This document shows, piece after piece, positions 54,597 to 64,000 of a DNA stretch of 64,000 nt (position 1 is the first letter of the stretch; each line of letters begins with the position of its first letter). The DNA lies in assembly GCA_024114885.1 (NCBI GenBank), contig CP099420.1, positions 1,860,001-1,924,000 of the forward strand, in the 5' to 3' direction. The position numbers were made by a program, and so were the translations under genes. The DNA is from Septoria linicola (lineage: Eukaryota; Ascomycota; Dothideomycetes; Mycosphaerellales; Mycosphaerellaceae). The notes beneath the pieces are model-generated. The model searched no databases, was not told the origin of the DNA, and saw only the letters and a list, made by a program, of their open reading frames with translations.

Positions 54597-54946
54597 GAGA
54601 TCGTGATCAACAGGCTGCCATTGTATGGGAATGTAGAGAGGACATGGGATACAGGATGTGTAGCGGCGAAGTTGAAACGCGGAAATTGTGCCCGGTGACG
54701 TAACAGCGCAAGATGCCTCAGTCGTGTTTTGGTGACAGGGATGTGTGTCCACTCCATCGAGGGCATGAGCTTCTTGCGCGACTCTTGCTTCACACAACAT
54801 CGCACACTTGCATCTCGTTACTCCGCTTTCATCGTCGCAGAAAAAGCTGGCGCCATCACTGAGCTTCGCAGATAGCGGCTGCATCAGGCTGAGGCTGGCT
54901 CGGGGTATCATAAAAAGCTTACGTCTTGTCGCGATCACAACCCTGA
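54597..54946. other. Intergenic
   Basis: 350 bp, ATG22 promoter side and VPS18 3' side. Nothing further seen. Confidence 0.45.
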
Positions 54947-57900
54947 TCATATCGCCCATTCCCGAGGATCATCAGCAGCGGTAAGGAAAGGCTCATCGAT
55001 CTGTTTGACAGCGAGTTCGCTGCAAAGAACACTGCGAAAAGTCATCAGTATAAGTATACGCAAAAGAGGTGAAAGATGACATACCAGCTGCCGGCAACTA
55101 AGCCGTCCAGTTCTCTAACCATGCCCTCTCTTCTCTTTCCGAGCGCAACACCTCTGCCGATCTCTTTCTGCAGTTCCCTGATCCGTGTACCTCTGCCCAT
55201 GCCAGCAATGCGCATGACTTTCTCGCCTAGGCAGTCGGCATGGAACGCGTGCTGGCAGGGAAATACGAAGAATTGTCGCATGAGAAGCGGTAGTCTGCAC
55301 TGCCAACACCTCTCACCTGGCTCAACGATCGCGTATCTTTGGTCGAGTGCCACGATATTCTGCTTGATGTTTTGAGCTGTGCTAGCCGACTCATCCATCT
55401 CTTGCTTGAGCGAATCGATGGTCCGGGAGTACTCTTCGAGTGCCATGCAAATTTCTTCCTTGAAATCGTCGATGATGACAAAGTCCGGGAAGAAAGGGAT
55501 CAGATCTTCTATCCTCAGAAGCTCGCAGCGCTTGAGGAACTCGATGGCAGACTTGATGCTTTTGTTCTGGCCGATAACCTTCTTTGCGACCTTCAACCAA
55601 AGCTTCTTTCGAAGTAGAGCATCATTGTCCGGACGGTCAGCAACATCGGCAGCGAGCTCGACTTGGTCATACTTCAGTGCGAGGTCAACAGCCGATGCGT
55701 ACTGCTGCATGGTTGTGTATACATGTACGGCAGACCGGACGCGCTTGTGTGCTATGCATAACCGAAGCGCAAAATCAGCGTCGTAGAACTGGTCATTGTT
55801 TTGCGACTGCGACTGCAGATACTGTAGAAGCGCAGTCTCGTCTTGTGTGCTGTGAGCGGCGTACATTGAGATCAAAGTGTTGTGGACTGCCGGCTCGGTA
55901 GAGTGCGTGTGGTTAATGCAGAACTGGAGATATCGGATCGCCTGATTCTGGTTGAGGGAGACACTACTGCCATGCACTTTATTGTAGTTCAGTAAAGCAG
56001 GTATGATCTTCTTGGTGTCTAGAACCGTCTGGCGCATAAGAACTTGTATGAGATCGCCAGCAACGTGTGACATGAGCACGGTGCTGTAGCGGTAGAACAT
56101 GTCGGGATCACTCTGCTTCATCAGAACGGCCATGGCATCGCTCCATCTTTCTCTGTTGATCCAATAGGATAGGACGTAGTTGTAGTCCTCAACCACATTC
56201 GCGAAGAAGAGAAGTTCTTCTTCTCGACCATGAGCACTGATTATCTCGTAAGTCGTCTTCCGGTCAAGATCAGCCTTGTATTTGTGGGTGAAGTCTTGAA
56301 ATTCCTTTCGCACTGCCGGCAGCTGCTTTTGCGTCTGGCTCGTTGTGATCCCGGCGCCACTAGTCGTCAGATCAGCCTTGGTAGATATTGTATCGTCGAG
56401 CTGATTCAATTTGGCCATGTAAAGCTCCACCATCCAGCTCGATAACATGATACGCTGCATCGTGTTGCTCCTCTTCATCGTGGATAGCTTTACGAGTAAA
56501 TACTTTCGTAACGCATCATGCTCGCCCTTGTCTATGAAGCTCAGGGCAACGTCTTCGAAGGGCTTCGTGCTTTTGCCCAATATGGTGGCTGCGTCTGCAA
56601 ATTTGCCTTGAGAGATGAGATGGTCTCCAGTCATGGTTGCGACTGCGTCCTTTTGCTCGGGAGTTTTGGCATACCGCTGTGCCGCTTCGTACTGGCCCTG
56701 CTGAAGCATGACTTTCCACACATCTCTCGCTTCGTCATTAACTACAATCTCAAATATCTCCTGCGAAGTGAATAGCCAGTAAGTGTTCTTTTGATGATCA
56801 GCGAACAAGCCAAGGCTGTTCTGGCCGGGTTCCAGTATTTGCTGATTGTAGACGACCGACTCGTCCAAGCGGTTGATGCCAGTTAGCCTGCCTTCAACAA
56901 GAGCCACCATGTGAAATTGAGTGAGTATCATTGACGATATGTGGGGTTGCGTGGCGCGATTGCGACCACTTGCGGCCTGTGCCGGCGGTAGCTTGGACTG
57001 CGAGAACAGCTTAGACTCGCGGAAGACCTGCTTGCCCAAGGTGACGAGGTCTGGCACTTCTGTGATGAGGCTCCCATGATAGATGCCTTGAGCGCTCAGC
57101 CACGCGTATGCACGCTCTGCGTCGTGCCCTTCAAAGCTCGCATGAGGTCCGTCAGGGGAATCGGGCGAAGTGGCCAGACACGATGGTGCGACAGCTCCGG
57201 CATGGCCGACAGTGTACTCGTTGGGCGTCTCGCTCTCGAACAGCTTGGCATATATGGAGCCACCAGACTCGTAGCCACGTCCTCCGGTCCTGCCTACGAA
57301 GTGCAGTAGCTTATGCTGTGTTGCAACCAACACTCGCCGCGTCTCTGGCTTCTGCACCACCACGTCTGCGTACAGTCCGACGACAGCTCCATCTTGCGGG
57401 TTGTAGACATTGCGGAGATACTTTTCTGAGCTCCGGTAGAATTCAGTACTGGGCTCGATATATGTCTCGTAGATGTTCCCGTCCGTCGTGCCCAGCAGGA
57501 TCTCGCGGGTTGATGAGGTCGGGAGGGACGAGCTCCAGGCAACACTCTCAATCTGCACGCCCTTCAGCTTGTTCAGCGGCTTTGGCTGACGCGACTGGAC
57601 GTGCAGGTAGTAGTTCTCGCCGAGCGTCGTCGAAATGAGCAGGTGCGATGCAGACGGATCGATAAACAGCTTCCGAATGACGCCAATCTCGGCCGGTCGC
57701 TTGGGCAGGTCGATGTCGTCGATGTCGGCGGCGTTGTCGAGGTCGAAGCGCAGCAGTCGTCCCGTGGAGAGGGCCAGCACCAGCACGTTGTTGGCGACCT
57801 GGGCAGCTACAAAGTCGGCCGAGATGTCAAACTTCATCTGCACACGCTGCACCTCGAATATCGGCAGCGCTGCATCCTCACCACCACCACCACCACCACC

Positions 57901-57960
57901 ACCGCCGCCACCACCAGCAGCAGCAGCAGCATATCCGCCACCCGTCAAGTCTGCAGCCAT
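54947..57960 (-). CDS. VPS18: Vacuolar sorting protein Vps18/Pep3 (CORVET/HOPS core)
   Basis: RING-bearing core subunit of the HOPS/CORVET tethers at endosomes and vacuoles. Exon 57960-55085, intron 55084-55032 (GTATGT...CGCAG), exon 55031-54947; 986 residues. The N-terminus has an Ala run and a 12-Gly run encoded by trinucleotide repeats, then a beta-propeller (VLVLALSTGRLLRFDLDN ... LLISTTLGENYYLHV ... EILLGTTDGNIYE). The middle is alpha-solenoid with clathrin-repeat-like helices. The RING begins ERCWQCRLPLLMRQFFVFPC then QHAFHADCLGEKV, and its final CxxC (CVLCSELAVKQID) appears only after splicing, strong support for the intron. Unspliced, the protein would lose the last zinc ligands. Confidence 0.95.
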
Positions 57961-58170
57961 GGTTCTCTATGCGTGTTATCGTGGCATTGTTGATGTCCGT
58001 GTCGCTTTCGTGACTTCCACCACCAGCCAGTGACGTCGGCTGGCCTGCCGAGCCTGGAGCTTGGGGCAGGGGCAGGTATCAAGCCAGAACATCTTTCTTT
58101 CAGTAACGATTTCTTCTGCACTTCCACTCCTCTATAACATCATTGCAACATCACTTCGTTGTGCTCTACT

Positions 58171-58621
58171 ATGCTGGCTGCATCTCGCCAGGTCTAAGGT
58201 TTCGAGGGAGCTGCAGCTGTTGCCTCTTATCAGAACGTTCAGCAGCTCTACAAGGACAATGTAGCCTACCTCGATCTCTACGCAGGTCTTCGCCAAGGTT
58301 TACTACAGTGGCCTAGTGTTTGTCACTCCTACGGCGATCACAAGTGTGGCAGCCTTTGGCTATCTTGCCTATGTCGAGAGGCACAGGCCAACTCAACGCA
58401 ATCTATACCTGGTGGGCGCTGCACTAGTACTGAGTGTCGGCCTATTCACTGCCATTGTGATGAAGCCGGGTATCAGCAGACTGATCGCCATTAGCGAGGA
58501 CAAGGCTCTGCAGATCAAGAATGAGCGAATTGGAGAGGCTTCCAAGCTGCTACAAGCGTGGGTCATGCAGAACTGGTTCCGAGCCTCACTGAGCTTCGCG
58601 GGAGGCATGGCTGGATTATAG
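58171..58621 (+). CDS. DUF1772/anthrone-oxygenase-like small membrane protein, start uncertain
   Basis: The frame 58265-58621 encodes three to four hydrophobic helices: YYSGLVFVTPTAITSVAAFG, RNLYLVGAALVLSVGLFTAI (then VMKPGISRLIAI) and QNWFRASLSFAGGMAGL, a pattern of the DUF1772 family, some of which act as anthrone oxygenases. The only nearby in-frame ATG (58259) is followed directly by TAG. Two readings fit: a first exon 58171-58191 (MLAASRQ), intron 58192-58285 with a weak GTCTAA donor, then exon 58286-58621 (118 residues); or codon 2 was CAG and has become TAG, making a pseudogene. It lies just upstream of a P450, in the same direction. Confidence 0.5.
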
Positions 58622-58964
58622 GCAGCGATTTCATGAGTACAATGCTGCTTGTGCTGTGAAGGGGTTCATTTTCAGTAGGTGCAAGTATTTATGCATATCA
58701 GAAAGGATTCGCTGACCGCGGCCAGGGGAAGATAAGCAGCTATATATTGTTAATAGCGTAGCATCTCGCTTGAAGCTCTTTTCGCGATACCGATTTCAGG
58801 ATACAATCCTGCTCCGCGACCAATCACGACTCGACACGTCTGAGTGGATCCGAACATGACAGACAGACACACGCGGACCTGCATTGACGGGCACATCAGA
58901 GGTGTACGTTCCTTGTATCGAGGTCCATTTGATCCTGTGTTACAGTACATCAAACCCATCGAAA
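58622..58964. other. Intergenic, P450 promoter side
   Basis: 343 bp with no further feature. Confidence 0.45.
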
Positions 58965-60572
58965 ATGTTGCCCTTTTTGGCCATTCCGCTATCACTAGTA
59001 TTGACATATTATATCGTCACCTACTACGCCCTCCCAGTGCACCGGAGAAGGAAGCTTCGGGCCTTGATACCTCTCTACGGCTTTGAAGATCGCCAGGATA
59101 CGTACGACAACTACGTCAAGTCGACACGACAGTTGCATTATGCCGGATATAAAAAGTTCATCCAACGCAGCCTACCTTACAGAGTCAAGACCAGTGCGGG
59201 TGGTGAACGAATCATACTTCCTTTCAAATTCTTGGTTGAGGTCAAGAATGCTCCTCAGAGTGCCATTAGCCTGCCAGATGAAATGGAGGAATTGCTTTTG
59301 ATGAAGTACACTGGTGTACCACAGCGAACGTAAGCAAGCGCGTAGTCATAGATGCTCAGCAGAGTGGCAGTCTGACAGGCTCAAAACAGCGATTCAGGAA
59401 CGAAAGTGGTCCGCGTGGACATGACGAGAAGTCTCGGAAACTTCGTACAGAGCATGAATGAGGAATGTGTCCACGGCTTCCAAAAGTATTTGCCTGTGAG
59501 CAAAGACTGGCAAGTCGTCAAGCCGTACCATGTGCTTGCCAAAATCGTAGCTTTGATTTCAGGTCGCGTTCTGGTTGGTAAAGAGCTATGCAGAAATGAA
59601 GACTGGATTAGGTTAAGCATGGAGTTCTCCACTCATGCCTTTGGTGCAGCACGAACTCTGCGCAGTGGCAATAAATGGCCGTGGTCGATGCGTTGGGCTT
59701 CGTACACCGAGCCTGCAGTAAAAGCCATCATTGAAAGACGCCGAGAAGCTGAAGCACTCATGAAGCCTATCTGTGAGGAGAGATTGCGCAGAGCAGCCGA
59801 TCCTTCGTGGAAGAAGCCCGAAGACGCAACACAATGGCTGCTTGACAGCCACTCTCGAAGCGGAGAATCAGCAGACGAAGTCGTGAAGAGCCAGTTACGC
59901 TTGACCATGGCTGCCATTCACAACACGACAATGAGCATCACCAACGATCTATTCGATCTCATCGAGCATCCAGAATACATCGACGTCCTTCGACAAGAAG
60001 TTGACACCGTGGTTACGGAGGAACGAGGCTGGACGAAGCAAGCACTGACCAAGATGCGCAAGATGGACAGTTTCATGAAAGAAAGCCAGCGCATGAACCC
60101 TTCCACGCCCATCACTTGCAAACGAAAAGTGCTACAGGACTTCCGTCTGCACGATGGTTCGGTCCTACCTCGAGGCTCACATATTGCCTTCACCTCGGAT
60201 GCTGTCAACCGTGATCCAGAAATCTACCCTTCCCCAAACGACTTCGATGGTCTTAGATTCTACCGTCTACGCACAGCATCAGTCGATGGTGCTGACGCAT
60301 CAGATCTCAGCACTTCGGCCAACGAGACAAAGTATCAGTTCGTCACCGCTACACAAGACTACCAGAACTGGGGTGCTGGCCGTTCTGCTTGTCCTGGTAG
60401 ATTCTTTGCGAGCAATGAGATCAAGTTGATGCTCTCGTACTTGCTTCAGAATTATGAGTTCAAGTGGAAGGGTGGTGAGGGCCGACCGGAGAGCGCGGTA
60501 ATTGATTGGAACATTCTACCTGATCGTGAGAAGGAGGTTCTGTTCAGGCGGCGAAAGCAGTCGGGGCAGTAG
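58965..60572 (+). CDS. Cytochrome P450 (ent-kaurene-oxidase-like family)
   Basis: Haem-thiolate monooxygenase. Exon 58965-59329, intron 59330-59389, exon 59390-60572; 515 residues. Residues 1-25 (FLAIPLSLVLTYYIVTYYAL) form a single membrane anchor. An early family segment is GYKKFIQRSLPYRV; splicing restores TGVPQRTDSGTKVVRVDMTR. The I-helix is LTMAAIHNTTMSITNDLFDL, where HNTT replaces the usual AGxDTT as in the kaurene-oxidase-like clade. ExxR is in MKESQRMNP, and the haem loop NWGAGRSACPGRFFASNEIK has Cys near 456. All key residues are present. The substrate is unknown; the nearby DUF1772-like gene hints at a small accessory pathway, but no terpene cyclase or synthase is seen. Confidence 0.92.
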
Positions 60573-60753
60573 TTGTCAGTGTGCGTGTCGCACAGAGTCG
60601 CATTCATTGGACACATAGGCAATGGACGGAGTGAGAGGCACTGCTCGCAACTATTCGTGGTATATTGTGTATAGTGGTTGCTGAACGGCAGAATAATCCG
60701 CAAAAGCCCCAGGCGACTTGTGGATTACCTTCCACGAATATGTTCTTGGATGT

Positions 60754-63073
60754 CTACTTTCTCTCAACCTCCTCGGCGACGATCTCAGCTTTTATCTTCT
60801 CGTCGAACTCAAGCACATCACTATCCCTCCTCGCTGCCAATGCTTCAGCCACCGAAGCATAGACTCTAATCACAATAGCACCTTCCTTGACAGCGCTAGC
60901 CTGAGCAGAGCTGAAACCTCCCTCTTCGTCAAGCACAAGCAGAAAACCAGATCGTTCGAACCTCTCCCTCACATATTCGGTCATGGCAGCGAAGCGACAC
61001 TGCACACTAGACCCGCCATACTTGACCAGTTCCGTCAGGAACTTTCGGAGCTGGATCACTGCTGTTGAGTCAATGTGGTTGCACTTGCCAAAGTCCAATA
61101 CCACGACACGAATTGCCGGCAGTGCGGCAGGGTCTGTGATATCAGCAGCGCGGCGAAGCTTTGCAATGCGCTTCTCGCCTGCAACAGACCAGTTCCTTTC
61201 GGCCTCGGAACCATTAGTCGAGCTGTAGTGTGGTGCGTGATACGTCTGCACGGCATCGTTCATCGCGGTCGCGACGCGATATGCATTGGCGAAAAAGAAC
61301 GATTCGTTGAACCGGAAGACTCTGGCGCCTTCGGGTACCTCTCCCGAGCCTGATGAAGTGCTTGAGCCAGCGAGCTGGTGTTGTAAAGCCAAGGACGAAT
61401 CACTGCCAGCGTGCGATGCACGGGTAAAGACTTGGCGAAGCAGGATGTAGACAATGTTGAATGCTACGGCGGACGCGATGCCGACCTCAGTGCTCTCGAA
61501 TAGACAGACCCAGAGCGCGATCATGCTGGCGATGAAGTCGGCAAGAGAGGTCTTCCAGTAGGTGTAGAAGACTTTGGGTGAGCTGATGAGTGGCCAGACT
61601 GCGGAGATGATGATTGCCGCTAGGGTGGCTGCACAGTATTGTCAGTCATTGCGCCATGTAGGATGTGGTTGAATTCGATACCTTTGGGAATCCAGTAGAG
61701 TGCTGAGCTGAGTTTAAAGATGCAGACCAGCACGACTGCCATGGTGAAGAGTCCTGAGAGCGGTGACTTGACCTTGCAGGCAGAGTTTACGGCGGTACGC
61801 GACATCGCGCCTCCTACACCCATGGTGTGGAAGAAGCTGTTGATAAAGTTGGTGACCCCTGGCTAACATTAGCGGCAGTCCACATCGCCAGAGTCAAGTG
61901 GCTGTAAGACGTACCAAAGTAGACAAGCTCCTGTGTTTGATCAGACACTAAAGACGTTCAGTATGCGTTGCAGAATAGAGTGTCCACCCGGATTGATGTA
62001 GCTCACCATAGTTGTTCTTGACCGCGAAGGCCCTGGCGATTGCAACGTGCTCGATGCCAGCACCAATGAAAATCGCGATGCTGCGACCTGGCAAAGCAGC
62101 TATCAGGCCAGAAGGCGGCATCTCTGGACTTGCAATACCAGACGCTGACACTTGAGCAACGCCGAAGAGGTAGTCATCACTGTCATCGTAGCCTTTGTTG
62201 ACGGCATAGCTGACTGCGGTATAGATGACCAAGCAAAGGAACGCTCGAGTGATGGTGATGAACCAGATGACTTTGTTCTTCTCGGACCATCGCTTCCCGC
62301 ACTTCTCGATCACAGTAAGGAACAACAGACCTGTGAAGCCAACAGCGCAGGCGTAGCCGTTGGCTGAAGGGAGGTTCGAAAACACATCATGGATCTTCTC
62401 CGCCGTGCTGGATCCGCCAGCAGGTTCTCCTAGTAGTGATGGCATCTGGCTGAGGATGATGGTAATCGCCACCGCCGTGATGAAGCCGTTGAGGATAGGA
62501 AGTGAGATGAAGTCAAGCAGGAAGCCAAGGTTGAGAAAGCCGAGGATCATGCCAAAGATGCCCATCCATAATGCCATGGCTGAGGCCACCTGTGTCGGGG
62601 TGTATTCTCCACTGCCATCTTCTGGACTGAAGTGCTCGACTTGCTCCGATGTGAGTAGTCCGATGAGACTGGTTGGTCCGGTGGAGAGGTCTTTCGTCGT
62701 GCCCATGAAGGCGTAGAGGGTTGCTGGGAGCCATGATGATGCAAGCCCACTTTCGACTGGAATGGTGGCAATCTTTGCATATGACAGGCTCTGTGGAATG
62801 AGCCTGATGATATCAGCATGGCCGGTCTCGATTGACTAGGCACTTCACTCACATGAGTCCAACTGTTATTCCGGCGATGAGATCGTTGATCAGCCATCGC
62901 CAGTCGTATCGTGGCAGCCATCCCACGATGGGAAACTTGTCTAACACATAGGAGACAGTAGCTGAGGGAAGGGCACGAGCACCACTCTTCGTCAGTCGCC
63001 CTGCACGATTCCAGTTGTAGTCATGCTGGACATCGTTCGAGGCTTTGTTCACAATGTTCTTGACTACGGACAT
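60754..63073 (-). CDS. SulP-family sulfate permease with C-terminal STAS domain
   Basis: Anion transporter of the SLC26/SulP type. Exons are 63073-62853, 62803-62007, 61947-61915, 61858-61682 and 61628-60754; 2103 nt, 700 residues. The 33-nt third exon gives NNYVSDQTQELVYFGVTNFI across three exons, matching the family. Core motifs: DLIAGITVGLMLIPQSLSYA (SulP start, spliced), STGPTSLIGLLT, LNLGFLLDFISLPILNGFI and NSFFHTMGVGGAMSRTAVNS. The C-terminal STAS domain includes VVLDFGKCNHIDSTAVIQLR. About 10-12 TM helices. Clusters with vacuolar or plasma-membrane sulfate carriers cannot be distinguished here. The start is the ATG at 63073 (MSVVKNIVNK). It is convergent with the second P450, with 181 bp between stops. 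Confidence 0.93.
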
Positions 63074-64000
63074 GCTTTCGAGCCGAGCTTGTGAGGTGAT
63101 TTGACAAGTGCAGATGGACCACGACGTACGAGTTGCAACGCTGTAAGCTTTATGTCTCATACCATGTCGGACAGCGGCTGACCAAGGTTTATGGCAAACA
63201 GATAGCTTTCATCCTTGCAGACACCCATGATACATGTGACGGGGCCGCGCGCTATTGAAGGCAGGTCTCTACCCCGCGAGTGATACTATCTGCGTCCTTA
63301 GCATAGTTAGAGAAGCATTCGGCCTAAGTGGTTGTTTGTGTCTGCTGTGAGGCTCGAGCAGCTAACGCATTTGCTGGCGTCTGACCTGCATGAGTGACAG
63401 AGCATGTCACTTGTGGAAAGCTCTGCGGGGTATAGCTCGTTCTGTGATACTGTATGAGCCCTGCGCTAGCTGGACAAGAGGCATCTCGTTTGAGCGTCTC
63501 AAATGAAGACATCCACAGCAATAACAGAGCCGACCAAGCGTTTCAAGCATTCTAGCGCGAGCTTGGAGCTTAGCCTCGCATGCGAGCTCCTCACAGACCC
63601 AGACACTCTGCTAAGCTCTGATTCGCGCATGGCGGTCTCGACGCTGAGTTCAAGATTCGGCACATGCTGGCTTACAGTAGATGCGTCCGTGTCCACGATT
63701 GCCGCTCGTTCCGATACTCAGGAGCTCTGCTGTATCGACCATGTCTCGACTGAAGACATGATCGCTTCACATGTACATGTAGCAGGTACCACAGCCATAC
63801 TGCTGTTGTTCATGGCCACCTGGTGCTCTTCCCGGGCTCGACATCTGGGAACGTCACGGCTCGCAGGTCGAAGATGACATTCGGCTCCTGCGGGACCTGC
63901 GGCTGCTCTGCAAGTGAGCGATTTGGTCCTATCATTCAACGAGGGAATCGAGTCAGAATCTTCTCAGATCAAGATATAGACCATAGTTCAACACTCCGAG
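63074..64000. other. Intergenic to window end
   Basis: 927 bp upstream of the sulfate permease. A plus-strand frame 63503-63877 (124 codons) has no recognised domain and could not be supported as a gene. The next gene probably lies beyond the edge. Confidence 0.4.

Noticed and set aside
55379..55786. 135-codon plus-strand frame inside VPS18
   Set aside because: Antisense shadow of a confidently identified gene.
63503..63877. 124-codon plus-strand frame near the right edge
   Set aside because: No recognised domain and Ser/Ala-rich random look; evidence too thin to call a gene.
1..64000. tRNA, rRNA, CRISPR arrays, transposons
   Set aside because: No TPsiC-box context, rRNA blocks, spaced palindromic repeats, transposase or reverse-transcriptase motifs, or long terminal repeats were seen; CRISPR is not expected in a fungus.

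Overview
The window is nuclear DNA of a filamentous ascomycete. Genes are separated and use both strands. They carry short spliceosomal introns (about 48-100 nt) with GT..AG ends and CTGAC/CTAAT-like branch points. Protein families are typically fungal: Zn2Cys6 and C2H2 regulators, Gcd10/TRM6, TOM13/Mim1, Atg22, YteR-like GH88/105 and two P450s. The mix suggests Dothideomycetes (Mycosphaerellales-like), but that is inferred from protein character, not from a search.

Layout. 0-5.5 kb: the end of a THO2-like mRNA export factor, an amino-acid permease and TRM6. 5.5-14 kb: mitochondrial TrpRS divergent from TRM6, an F-box protein, a small membrane protein, an SDR with an acidic tail, a secreted GH88/105 hydrolase and another F-box-like protein. 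14-25 kb: a catabolic or accessory block with RidA divergent from a 2-oxoglutarate/Fe(II) oxygenase, a C2H2 + fungal_trans regulator, an HpcH/HpaI aldolase, and two decayed neighbours (an MFS transporter and a flavin monooxygenase). 25-32.7 kb: a DJ-1/PfpI protein, a formate/nitrite transporter divergent from a Zn2Cys6 factor, a secreted HNH-like nuclease and a small disordered protein. 34.6-41.8 kb: a P450, a frameshifted small gene, OXA1, TOM13/MIM1 and the UBX protein Shp1/p47. 42-46.4 kb: a degenerate tandem repeat of about 93 bp, then two broken genes, including a dynamin/SLIP-GC-like GTPase with two in-frame stops and a frameshift. 47-64 kb: mS33 divergent from RNase III, a 2.6-kb gene-poor stretch with short repeats, a disordered protein, a broken NTF2-like gene, ATG22, VPS18, a DUF1772-like protein, a second P450 and a SulP sulfate permease.

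The housekeeping genes (TRM6, TrpRS, OXA1, TOM13, Shp1, mS33, RNase III, ATG22, VPS18) all read cleanly once introns are removed. Frameshifts and stops fall only in accessory genes. This argues for real local gene decay rather than uniform base-calling error, though reads or RNA-seq are needed to settle it. All splice models were built by eye from splice signals, reading-frame continuity and family expectations. No searches were run.
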